Positions 1-8,495 of a stretch of DNA of 64,000 bases are shown here, one piece after another. A program made the translations under genes and the position numbers. Origin of the DNA: Candidatus Sumerlaeota bacterium (GTDB lineage: Bacteria > Sumerlaeota > Sumerlaeia > JAFGJS01); NCBI GenBank assembly GCA_016928995.1, contig JAFGJS010000025.1, positions 1-64,000 on the forward strand. The letters are read 5' to 3'. The notes under the pieces are model-generated. The model was given only the letters and a program-made list of their open reading frames with translations. It made no database searches and had not been told where the DNA came from. Each line of letters begins with the position of its first letter. The stretch's first letter is position 1.

Positions 1-1
1 A

Positions 2-145
2 ATCGGCAACGCCGCCGTCAGCGAAAGCGAATACGAAATCGCCGGCCTCACCGCCGGCCAGCAATACTGGATTCGCGTCCGCGCCATTCGCGGCGGCGAG
101 TTCGGCCCCTGGAGCGACCCCGCAACCCGCGTCGCCAACGTCTGA
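2..145 (+). CDS. C-terminal fragment of fibronectin type III-like protein (5' end outside window)
   Basis: Open frame from base 2: IGNAAVSESEYEIAGLTAGQQYWIRVRAIRGGEFGPWSDPATRVANV*, typical FN3 F/G strand pattern (L-x-x-Y-x-x-R-V-R-A). Confidence 0.7.
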   Translation: MGNAAVSESEYEIAGLTAGQQYWIRVRAIRGGEFGPWSDPATRVANV

Positions 146-175
146 CGCGGCCAGGATCGAAGCGGATATGCAAAC

Positions 176-385
176 CGCAAGAGCGCTTTTCGCTCCCGAA
201 CGAGCGCTCGGCGCTCCTGCATAAGCGCATTGATCGGCTGCACGAGTGCTTTTCGCTCCTGCATTTGTACATTTACGGCCCGCAAAAGTGCTCCGCGCGG
301 CTGCATTTGTGCTCTTACGGGCTGCAAGAGCACTCCGCGCTCCTGCAAAAGTGCTTTTGCAGTCCGTAAAAGTGGTCTTGCAGGC
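176..385. repeat. Degenerate 21-bp tandem repeat, about 10 units, consensus roughly YGCAAAAGTGCTYTTCGCKCC
   Basis: Units align at 176, 197, 218, 239, 260, 281, 302, 323, 344 and 365 without indels; several contain small inverted repeats (GCAAAAG-TG-CTTTTGC at 345-360). Confidence 0.8.
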
Positions 386-573
386 GAAAGGATGACTTCG
401 ACAGACGGATTAAGTGCTTGTAATCCCAATAGGTAAAGTGATATGGACAAAATACACGCGAAAATCGGCTTTTTTGACCTTCGCTTTTCGCCCTTTTCAT
501 GGCCCGGCGAAAGCGAACCGAGCAACACCTTCATGGTAGTGCTGTGAATGATCTCTTTGTGAAGATAGGCAAT

Positions 574-1053
574 ATGAACTACAGAAATGAAATCAAAGAT
601 ATCGCATTGACCGTGAACGATGGCTTGACTGCTTATATTGCCGTTCATAATGCAATCTTTCGTGATTCGGCAACGTTCAAAAGCTTTCTTAAGAATCTGA
701 CAGGTCGAGGGGTGCCGATGTCAAAGTTACTTTCCGATTCCGAAGCGCTCCTGCCGTTATGGGATACCATTCAGCAAGAAGTGGACGTTTTCCGACAGTC
801 ATCATACTCTTTCTTGTCGAAAGACGAACAGCATTACTATGACATCCTTTCGCGTTATGTGAAATCCGTCCGTAAGACGGTCATTGCGCTGATTGAGCGA
901 CAACAGTTGATGAATGAAGGCAGCAAGGGCAGGTCGGGGAATCCAATGACTTGGAATGCGTTTCAAGAAAAGGAAGACAACTATCAGCAATCAGTCCAAG
1001 AATATATGGCGATAGGTCAGGAATTGAACAACGCCGCTCATCTTATCTATTGA
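574..1053 (+). CDS. Hypothetical helical protein (ORF opens at 499; MNYRNEIKD start preferred)
   Basis: Uninterrupted ORF, 14 nt upstream of the YfbU-like gene. Confidence 0.55.
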   Translation: MNYRNEIKDIALTVNDGLTAYIAVHNAIFRDSATFKSFLKNLTGRGVPMSKLLSDSEALLPLWDTIQQEVDVFRQSSYSFLSKDEQHYYDILSRYVKSVRKTVIALIERQQLMNEGSKGRSGNPMTWNAFQEKEDNYQQSVQEYMAIGQELNNAAHLIY

Positions 1054-1067
1054 AAGGAAAAACAGAT

Positions 1068-1598
1068 ATGGAACTCGAAAAGAAAGATCGTCTCATGCTG
1101 ATCAATCAATATCTTATTCTTGAGAAATTGGACCCAGACCCAGACAATGCAAATAAATATAAGTACTATCAGGGAATACTGAAGCATGGTTTTGAATCTG
1201 AGTACAGTGCATTTTTATCGGATATTGATGATGGATTATCGAAGGAAGATTGTCAAAAAGTACAAGCATTCCTGAATCTCTACCGTTTTATTAAGAATTC
1301 ATTCGATGCACTGGATGACAAGGGTGAAATAACTGAAGAACAGATACGATTTAAAGGATTTGATGGAACCTACGAATCTTTGCATCTGGCCTTTGCTCGC
1401 CATTTAATTAACGAGAAAGAGTATTGCAGTGAACTACGTCAAGGTCAGGAAGACTCGGATTTAAATAGTCATTGTACCATGCTCGATTATTATACGAGAA
1501 TGTTCGAGCTATGGTGTAAATGGAATCATCCCGGAAAAATGACAGCTAAACAAATAGAGGAGCTGGTCACGCCATCAGCGACCACACCCTCGTCGTAA
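1068..1598 (+). CDS. YfbU family protein
   Basis: MELEKKDRLMLINQYLILEKLDP...KYKYYQGILKHGFESEY resembles E. coli YfbU N-terminus (RLILSNQYKMMTMLDP...RYRRLQTIIERGY) over the full length. Confidence 0.75.
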   Translation: MELEKKDRLMLINQYLILEKLDPDPDNANKYKYYQGILKHGFESEYSAFLSDIDDGLSKEDCQKVQAFLNLYRFIKNSFDALDDKGEITEEQIRFKGFDGTYESLHLAFARHLINEKEYCSELRQGQEDSDLNSHCTMLDYYTRMFELWCKWNHPGKMTAKQIEELVTPSATTPSS

Positions 1599-1706
1599 CC
1601 TCCCGCCAGCGCGATAGCGCAGAACTCAGAACGGGCATGATCGGCGCCGCCCTCACGGACCCAAAGGTGCAGCCTCTGCACCCTGAGTTATAGGAAAGGA
1701 CACGAA

Positions 1707-2237
1707 ATGCCACTCTTCGGAAAACCTAAAAAGACCGAACTTGAAGCGGCAGTGGAGTTTGTGCAGGATGTTTGCCTGCAAGCGCAAGCGCAGTGGCCAG
1801 CCATTTGTGCTAGCTTCGAACCACTTGAGTCGCAGTTCGCTTCCTATCGTGACGACAAGATTGCAGCATACGAGTTCATGATCGCGGCGATCTCTGTGCA
1901 ATTGCAGGCTGTTTCGAATTTACTGCCGCCTGACCAAGGTTCTCGTATTCGGGCGCACGTCTTGGAGTGTTTGATCAACGATGATGTTGGCGACTATGCC
2001 AGAATGGCTATCGCAGCGTATGACGCGGAGTGGGATAAGTCGATGGCACAAGAAGAAGTTCCATCTAATGGAGTCGCTTGTTTACTCTATGACAAGATCG
2101 GATTATCCAACAGCGTCACTGTCGACGGCGATGCTTTCAAGAATCCTTTTCTTATTATGACTCTGGGCATGGTCATTGTTCAATTTGGTGGCGCGTGGTG
2201 GAAAAACTACATTGAACGTAATCGAATTGTCGCCTAG
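1707..2237 (+). CDS. Hypothetical protein
   Basis: 176-aa ORF preceded by GGAAAGGA. Confidence 0.6.
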   Translation: MPLFGKPKKTELEAAVEFVQDVCLQAQAQWPAICASFEPLESQFASYRDDKIAAYEFMIAAISVQLQAVSNLLPPDQGSRIRAHVLECLINDDVGDYARMAIAAYDAEWDKSMAQEEVPSNGVACLLYDKIGLSNSVTVDGDAFKNPFLIMTLGMVIVQFGGAWWKNYIERNRIVA

Positions 2238-2310
2238 CCTTGCGACGAAACCAATTAAAAACGACATGATGAAGGAGCACTTTTTCAATTGTCGGGTTAT
2301 GGCAAACATT

Positions 2311-2980
2311 AGCCCCGAATGGGGCTTGACATACCAGCCCAGGGCGACGCCCTGGGTTGGCGGACGCCCATGATTTAACATGCCCTGCAGGGGCATGACA
2401 TCACACCTCCGGTCAAGGAGCCTGCCATGTCGCAATCGCTGTCGAAGATTTTGCTGCACGTGGTGTTCAGCGCGAAACAGCGGCGGGATTTGATCCCGCC
2501 GGAATTGCGGGAGGGGCTGCACGCATACCTTGCGGGTGCTTGCCGGGAGCAGGGGAGTCATGCGTATCGGGTGGGCGGGACGGAGAACCATGTGCATCTG
2601 GCGTGCACGTTGCCGCGAACGTTGGCGGTGGCCGATCTGCTGGAGGGGACCAAGCGCAGTTCATCGAAATGGATGAAAAAGGAAGCCCCGAAACGTTGCG
2701 GAGATTTCGTGTGGCAGAATGGATACGGCGCGTTTTCATTGGGGCAGTCGCAATTGCAACGGTTGATCCGGTATATTGACAATCAGATGGAGCATCATCG
2801 GAAAGAGGATTTCAAGGCGGAGCTGTTGGCGTTGCTGGATAAATACGAGGTGGATTACGACGAACAATACCTGTGGGAATGAGGGGTGTATATCATGCCC
2901 TTTCAGGGCATGGGTGGTTTTGTGCGCAGACCCAGGGCGTTGCCCTGGGCTGGTATGTCATGCGCCATTGGCGCATACGT
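2311..2980. mobile_element. IS200-like / REP-associated element: Y1 transposase flanked by mirrored hairpins
   Basis: Upstream hairpins AGCCCC-GAAT-GGGGCT (2311-2326), CCCAGGGC-GAC-GCCCTGGG (2338-2356), CATGCCC-TGCAG-GGGCATG (2379-2397); downstream CATGCCCT-TTC-AGGGCATG (2894-2912), CCCAGGGC-GTT-GCCCTGGG (2931-2949), ATGCGCC-ATT-GGCGCAT (2960-2976). Confidence 0.7.
2427..2882 (+). CDS. IS200/IS605-family (Y1, HUH) transposase
   Basis: HVHL HUH motif (ENHVHLACTLPR), SSSKWMK, YGAFSLGQSQ, and RYIDNQMEHHRK with the predicted catalytic Tyr. Confidence 0.9.
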   Translation: MSQSLSKILLHVVFSAKQRRDLIPPELREGLHAYLAGACREQGSHAYRVGGTENHVHLACTLPRTLAVADLLEGTKRSSSKWMKKEAPKRCGDFVWQNGYGAFSLGQSQLQRLIRYIDNQMEHHRKEDFKAELLALLDKYEVDYDEQYLWE

Positions 2981-3073
2981 GCAAATGGCATGGAGGGAGC
3001 CTTGCCGTGCGGGATCGTGGTGTAGATCAGGGTGAAAATCAATAATACTAACTAATGCGATATTGCGGGAGGT

Positions 3074-3316
3074 TTGGTTTTGAAAAGACGTGTCCGGACC
3101 GAAGTGTATGGAAAATGGGAAGATGCTGGGCAGCCCAATTGGGACATCGAATCAACAATTCGCATCTGCATCGAAGTAAACTCCTCACTAAAAAAGGATG
3201 GGCAGAATCCCGCTCCCAAATTTCGTAAAGCCATCGAAGCGGACGATGGTGTTTACATCAAGCAATGGGTGTTGGGATGTAGTTTTGAATGGATTAACCC
3301 GCGAAAAAATAAATAG
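3074..3316 (+). CDS. Small hypothetical protein
   Basis: 80-aa ORF downstream of the IS200-like element. Confidence 0.4.
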   Translation: MVLKRRVRTEVYGKWEDAGQPNWDIESTIRICIEVNSSLKKDGQNPAPKFRKAIEADDGVYIKQWVLGCSFEWINPRKNK

Positions 3317-3353
3317 GCATAACCAGGCCTGAAAACGCTGTTCGCTTTGCCAT

Positions 3354-4742
3354 TTACTGTCCCAAGGACATAGCGATGCGTTTTTCGTAGTTGACGGTTT
3401 GGGCGTGATGGGGGGCGGCGGATTGGGGGGCGTGGAGGATGGCTTCGACTAAATCTTGCATATCGCCGCCGAGGGGGTGGATGGGAGCGCCGGCTTGCTG
3501 GGCGAGGTCTTCGACAGTCATGTCGTCGAGAAAAATTTGATCCCACGGGCGCAGGGCGTTGGCCGGGATGAGGTAATAGTCGCACGGCGCGTGCTCGCGG
3601 ATCGTGCGGACGAAATCGCAGCCGGCCAGCAAACCAGTGACCGTGATCTCCTTGCCGAAAATCGCGCTCCAGGATTGCATCAGCGCCACGTCAAGGCCGC
3701 CAATCCGTTTGAGTCGTTCGATCGCCGGAGCGAGCATCTTATACCCCAGCGCGCCCGTGACGACGCCGATGCGCCGCGCGGGATGGATGGATGGCGGCAG
3801 TTTCTTTTCCAACCGCTTCCACGGCTGCATGAAGCGGTAAACCATACCGACGCCGTTTTCGATCTGCGGCAAGTCATGTCGTCCGCGATAACTCGGCAGC
3901 CGCGTATCGCTCATCAGGTAAAATTCGTCGCCGAGATAGATCAGCTTGTCGCCGGTCTCCTGCTCATATTGCCGCTGGATCGGCTTGATCGTTTTGATCA
4001 GCGCCCGCGCGTATTCCGGCGTGACCGGATCGAGCTGCGGCAGCTTGTCGCGATGATCCGTAAGCCCCACCGGCACGACAGCGACGGAACGCAGCCACGG
4101 CCAATAGCCGCGCAGCTCGCGGACGGTGTGGAGCAAATGCTCGCCGTCGTTCCAACCGGGACATAAAACGATCTGCGCATGAAATTCGAGCTCGTGCTCC
4201 GCCATGAAATCGAAAAACTTCTGCACCGGCTCGATGTTCTCGCGCCCCAGCATGCGCTTGCGCAATTCCGGCTCCGTGGCGTGCACGGAGATGTAAAGCG
4301 GACTGAGCTGGTATTCCGCGATGCGCTCGAAGTCGCGCTCGCTCAGGTTCGTGCCGGTGATGTAATGACCGTAAAGGAACGACAGCCGGTAATCCTCGTC
4401 CTTGAAGTAGAGCGGCTTGCGCAGACCCTTGGGCAGTTGATGAATGAAACAGAACGGACAGCGATTGCGGCAGGCTCGCGCGCGGAACGGCTCGAAATCA
4501 ACGCCGAGGAACTCGCCGTATTCGCGGTGGATTATCGCCGTGCACCCGGCGCCGTGTGGATCGAGCCAGCGCAATTCAATCTCCGGCTCCGCCGCGTGAA
4601 ACATGAAATCAATCATGTCCTCGATCTCGCGGCCATTGACCGTAAGCACGACGCAGCCTTTGGTCAGACCGGCGCGCGCGGCCAAGCCATCCGGTTCCAC
4701 TTTGCTGACGATCGCCCCCTGATTGCCGCGTGCCTTTTTCAT
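3354..4742 (-). CDS. PDZ-radical SAM protein, DUF512 family
   Basis: N-terminal PDZ-like (GAIVSKVEPDGLAARAGLTKGCVVLTVNG), CRNRCPFC radical SAM cluster motif, DUF512-like C-terminus. Confidence 0.85.
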   Translation of the reverse strand: MKKARGNQGAIVSKVEPDGLAARAGLTKGCVVLTVNGREIEDMIDFMFHAAEPEIELRWLDPHGAGCTAIIHREYGEFLGVDFEPFRARACRNRCPFCFIHQLPKGLRKPLYFKDEDYRLSFLYGHYITGTNLSERDFERIAEYQLSPLYISVHATEPELRKRMLGRENIEPVQKFFDFMAEHELEFHAQIVLCPGWNDGEHLLHTVRELRGYWPWLRSVAVVPVGLTDHRDKLPQLDPVTPEYARALIKTIKPIQRQYEQETGDKLIYLGDEFYLMSDTRLPSYRGRHDLPQIENGVGMVYRFMQPWKRLEKKLPPSIHPARRIGVVTGALGYKMLAPAIERLKRIGGLDVALMQSWSAIFGKEITVTGLLAGCDFVRTIREHAPCDYYLIPANALRPWDQIFLDDMTVEDLAQQAGAPIHPLGGDMQDLVEAILHAPQSAAPHHAQTVNYEKRIAMSLGQ

Positions 4743-4753
4743 GAGTCGTCACC

Positions 4754-5239
4754 CTAGCGCCATTCCAGCCGGTGCGCATTGACGATGGTTTCGATCTCGC
4801 CATGATCCAGCCAAATAAGGCCGCACTTGCCGCAAGTGTCGATCAGCACGTGACCCGGTCCATAATACGGATGCGCCTCCATCTTGCGCTTGCAGGACGG
4901 ACAGGATAAAACGCGCTCCAGTTCCTCTGCTGTGATCGGTTGTTTCGGCGTCTCCACGGGATCAATCCTCGCCGCGCGTGTGTTGATGATTGGCAGAAAC
5001 GTGGCCTGTTGCGTCAACACGCCCCGGCAGTTCAGGCAATGCCAGACCTGCCGCCCCTCCAGCGACGCCGTGGCCATGATCGATCGGCAAACCGGACAAT
5101 CGAACTCGCTGTCCGGCTCCACGACGGCCACGCCGTCCGAATTTTTCTCCGCAAAAACGATGGACGAACAATACTCGCAAAAGAAATACTCACCCTTCGG
5201 CATAAAAGCCATCGGTCCGCCGCAATTCTCGCAATTCAT
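4754..5239 (-). CDS. Multi zinc-ribbon (zf-TFIIB-like) protein
   Basis: Repeated CxxC pairs: CENCGG, CEYC, CPVC, CLNC, CPSC, CGKCG. Confidence 0.75.
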   Translation of the reverse strand: MNCENCGGPMAFMPKGEYFFCEYCSSIVFAEKNSDGVAVVEPDSEFDCPVCRSIMATASLEGRQVWHCLNCRGVLTQQATFLPIINTRAARIDPVETPKQPITAEELERVLSCPSCKRKMEAHPYYGPGHVLIDTCGKCGLIWLDHGEIETIVNAHRLEWR

Positions 5240-5427
5240 GGCTGGTTTCCTTCGCATCAATGCTGACAAGTGGTGCATCTTGCCTTGCACTATTGCGAAA
5301 ATCCAGCAATACTTACGGCGTTTTTTTCGCGCCGCGGAGAGAAACAGCTTGAATGTGCGGCAAGGCTTTCGCATTGCTTAAAAGCGCTCGAATCAAGCGC
5401 GATTTTCACACAGAAATGGAATTTGGA

Positions 5428-6561
5428 ATGGCTCAACGGGTTTTGATCACTGGCGGCGCGGGATTCATCGGATCGCATTTGGCGGACTTGCTGCTGAAGG
5501 AAGGCTACGCCGTGCGCGTGCTGGACAATCTGGAGCCGCAGGTGCATGGCCCGAACGCCGCGCGTCCGGCCTATCTGCACAGCGACGTGGAATTCATCCA
5601 GGGCGACGTGCGCGATCCGGAAGCGGTGGCGCGCGCCCTGCAGGACGTCGATCTCGTCTCGCATCAAGCCGCGCTGGTCGGCGTGGGGCAATCGATGTAT
5701 GAAATCGCGCGCTACACGGAGATCAACGCGCTCGGCACGGCGCGGCTGCTCGACGCCATCGTCCAGACTCCCGCCATCCGCGACCGCATGCAACGCATCG
5801 TCGTCGCCTCCTCGATGTCCTGCTATGGCGAAGGCAAGGCCTATCACCGGTCATGCGGCGAATTCGCCCCGCCCCTGCGCACGATCAAGCAAATGCAACG
5901 CGAAGAATGGGAGATCCTGGCGCCGAACGACGAGCCATGCGAAGCGCGCCCGACCGACGAAGAGCATCCCATGCGCCCGACCTCTGTTTATGCCGCCAGC
6001 AAGCACAACCAGGAGCAACTGGTCCTCGCCACCGGCCTCGCCTACGGTATAGCCGCTGTGGCCCTGCGCTACTTCGGCGTATACGGCTCGCGCCAATCCT
6101 TGAGCAACCCATACACCGGCGTCGGCGCGATTTTCAGCAGTTCACTGCTCAACGGCCGCCCGCCGCTAGTCTATGAAGACGGCAAACAAACCCGCGATTT
6201 CATCCACGTCAGCGACATCGCGCGCGCCAACCTGCTCGCCCTGCGCGAGGAGAGCGTGCGAAACGGAGCGTTCAACGTCGGAACCGGCCGCCGGATCAGC
6301 ATTCTCGAACTGGCGCGGATGCTCAGCGAAAAAATCACCGGTGGAAACATCGAGCCGGAAATCACCAAACGCTTTCGCTCCGGCGACGTGCGGCACTGCT
6401 TCGCGGACACCAAGCAGGCCCGCGACTGGCTCGGTTTCTACGCCCAGGTCGCGCTGGAAGACGGCATCGACGAACTCGTGGAATCCGTGCGCGCACAAAC
6501 CCCTCCGGATCGCCGCGACGAAGCGCACGATGAATTGCAAAAGCACGGACTCGTGAAATGA
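5428..6561 (+). CDS. NAD-dependent epimerase/dehydratase (extended SDR), dTDP-L-rhamnose 4-epimerase-like
   Basis: GGAGFIGSHLADLL Rossmann motif, YAASKHNQE active site, RDFIHVSDIARAN. Confidence 0.85.
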   Translation: MAQRVLITGGAGFIGSHLADLLLKEGYAVRVLDNLEPQVHGPNAARPAYLHSDVEFIQGDVRDPEAVARALQDVDLVSHQAALVGVGQSMYEIARYTEINALGTARLLDAIVQTPAIRDRMQRIVVASSMSCYGEGKAYHRSCGEFAPPLRTIKQMQREEWEILAPNDEPCEARPTDEEHPMRPTSVYAASKHNQEQLVLATGLAYGIAAVALRYFGVYGSRQSLSNPYTGVGAIFSSSLLNGRPPLVYEDGKQTRDFIHVSDIARANLLALREESVRNGAFNVGTGRRISILELARMLSEKITGGNIEPEITKRFRSGDVRHCFADTKQARDWLGFYAQVALEDGIDELVESVRAQTPPDRRDEAHDELQKHGLVK

Positions 6562-6974
6562 GGCTCCCCCGCGCCTTGCGCATGTGGCGACTGCGACATC
6601 TTCCGCCGCGCATTCCGCCGGAAAATCCGCTCGAGCTCGGAGCATGGGGCGAAGCCGTCGCCGTGCGCCACTTCTGGAAACAAGGCTGGCGCATCCTGGA
6701 GCGCAACTACGTTTACGGTAAAGCGGAGATCGATGTGATCGCCGAAGACCACGGCGAACTGGTGATCCTTGAAATCCGCACCCGCGTCGACCCAAACGTC
6801 CATCCCTCGGAAACCATCACCGCCCGAAAATCCGAAAAAATTTCACAGGCGGCGCATCAGTACATCCAGCGCCATTGCGCAGGCTGCCAGCATTTCCGTT
6901 TCGACACAGCCAGTGTCATCGTCGCCGCGGACCGCCGGTCCTACGTCATTGACCACCAGCGCGCCATGTTTTAA
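6558..6974 (+). CDS. YraN/UPF0102 family endonuclease-like protein
   Basis: LGAWGEAVAVRHFWKQGWRILERNYVYGKAEIDVIAED...LVILEIRTR; ATGA overlap with upstream gene. Confidence 0.85.
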   Translation: MRLPRALRMWRLRHLPPRIPPENPLELGAWGEAVAVRHFWKQGWRILERNYVYGKAEIDVIAEDHGELVILEIRTRVDPNVHPSETITARKSEKISQAAHQYIQRHCAGCQHFRFDTASVIVAADRRSYVIDHQRAMF

Positions 6975-7287
6975 CGCAACTTATTGAAAGTAGCGAAGCG
7001 CGCAACGTATTGCAAACTCAGAGGATTGAATCAAACCGTCGTCGGCTTCGCTGAAATGCCTATCGGCAATTTCCTGCTTGCTATTTATACGGTAAAACGT
7101 GTATAGGTATAACCTAAGAGCAATTTTCACAAGCGTCGTTGCGCAGCCATCATTGGCGCAGACGCTTCAATCAACACTGTTGATTCAACGCCTCTAGGAT
7201 AAATTCATCATCCGCTGCGGCAAGCGGATGACGCGGTGAAATTCAACGCGGTGGAATGCCGCGTCAGACTACCAACGGAGCGCGAAG

Positions 7288-8415
7288 ATGGCCCTGCATC
7301 ATCCCCCACAACACCATGCTGAAGAAAAAACCGACGTCAAACTGCCCTATACCATGGCCGATCTGCTCAAGGCCAGCGTCGAGCAGAAAGCATCCGACTT
7401 GCATATCGCGGTCGGCCGTCCGCCGGTGCTGCGCATCCACGGCAACCTGGTGGATATGGATTACCCACCGCTCAAGCCGACGCACACCGAGCATCTCATT
7501 TACAGCGTCCTGACCGACCTGCAAAAGCAATTCTTCGAAGAAAACATGGAGCTCGACTTCTCCCTGAGCATCGCGAACATCAGCCGCTACAGGGTTAACG
7601 TGCACTATCAGCGCGGCACCGTGGCCGCGGCTTTCCGCACGATCCCCACCGTGATCCCGACGTTCGAAGCGCTGCATCTGCCACGACGCATCATGGAATA
7701 CATCGCGCGCCGCCCGAACGGACTCGCCCTGGTCACCGGCCCCACGGGACACGGAAAATCAACTACGCTGGCCGCTATCGTCGACCTGATCAACCGCGAG
7801 AAAGACTGCCATATCATCTGCGCTGAAGACCCCATCGAATACCTGCATCCGCATAAAAAAGCGCTCGTCGAGCAACGCGAAGTCAATGAGGACACCAAAT
7901 CATTCTCCACCGCCCTGAAGTTCGTTCTGCGCCAGGATCCGGACGTGATCATGGTCGGCGAAATGCGCGACCTGGACACCATCACCGCCGCGCTCACCGC
8001 CGCGGAAACCGGCCACCTGGTTTTCAGCACGCTGCACACCAACGACGTGATGCAGACCGTGGACCGCATCATCGACGTCTTCCCGCCATACCAGCAACAA
8101 CAAGTCCGCGTCCAATTGGCGGCGACCATCGAAGCCGTGTTCTGCCAGCGCCTGCTGCCATCCATTCTTGGCTCCGGACGCGAACTCGCCATCGAAATCC
8201 TGCTGGGCACCGACGCCGTGCGCAGTTTGATCCGCGAAGGAAAAACAGAGCAATTGCAGACCATGCTGGAAACATCCAGCAAGCAAGGCATGCAGACTAT
8301 GGACCGCAGTTTGAGCGACCTGGTGCTGCGTAAACGCATCTCGATGGAAACCGCGCGGCGCAACGCCAAGAAACCGCAGGAAGTCGAACGCTTCGTGATG
8401 AGCGGGGGCAAATAA
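7288..8415 (+). CDS. pilT: Type IV pilus twitching motility ATPase PilT
   Basis: Walker A GPTGHGKST, EDPIEYLHPHKKALVEQREV, GEMRDLDTI, TGHLVFSTLHTND. Confidence 0.95.
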   Translation: MALHHPPQHHAEEKTDVKLPYTMADLLKASVEQKASDLHIAVGRPPVLRIHGNLVDMDYPPLKPTHTEHLIYSVLTDLQKQFFEENMELDFSLSIANISRYRVNVHYQRGTVAAAFRTIPTVIPTFEALHLPRRIMEYIARRPNGLALVTGPTGHGKSTTLAAIVDLINREKDCHIICAEDPIEYLHPHKKALVEQREVNEDTKSFSTALKFVLRQDPDVIMVGEMRDLDTITAALTAAETGHLVFSTLHTNDVMQTVDRIIDVFPPYQQQQVRVQLAATIEAVFCQRLLPSILGSGRELAIEILLGTDAVRSLIREGKTEQLQTMLETSSKQGMQTMDRSLSDLVLRKRISMETARRNAKKPQEVERFVMSGGK

Positions 8416-8495
8416 AATCACGCGACAGCTGCTCATATATTTTTAAACTTGCCCCTATGCCCAGTCATACCGTTTAATAAAACAAAGGGAATCGG

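Noticed and set aside
176-385. CRISPR array
   Set aside because: 21-bp units are contiguous and degenerate with no spacers, and no cas genes are present in the window
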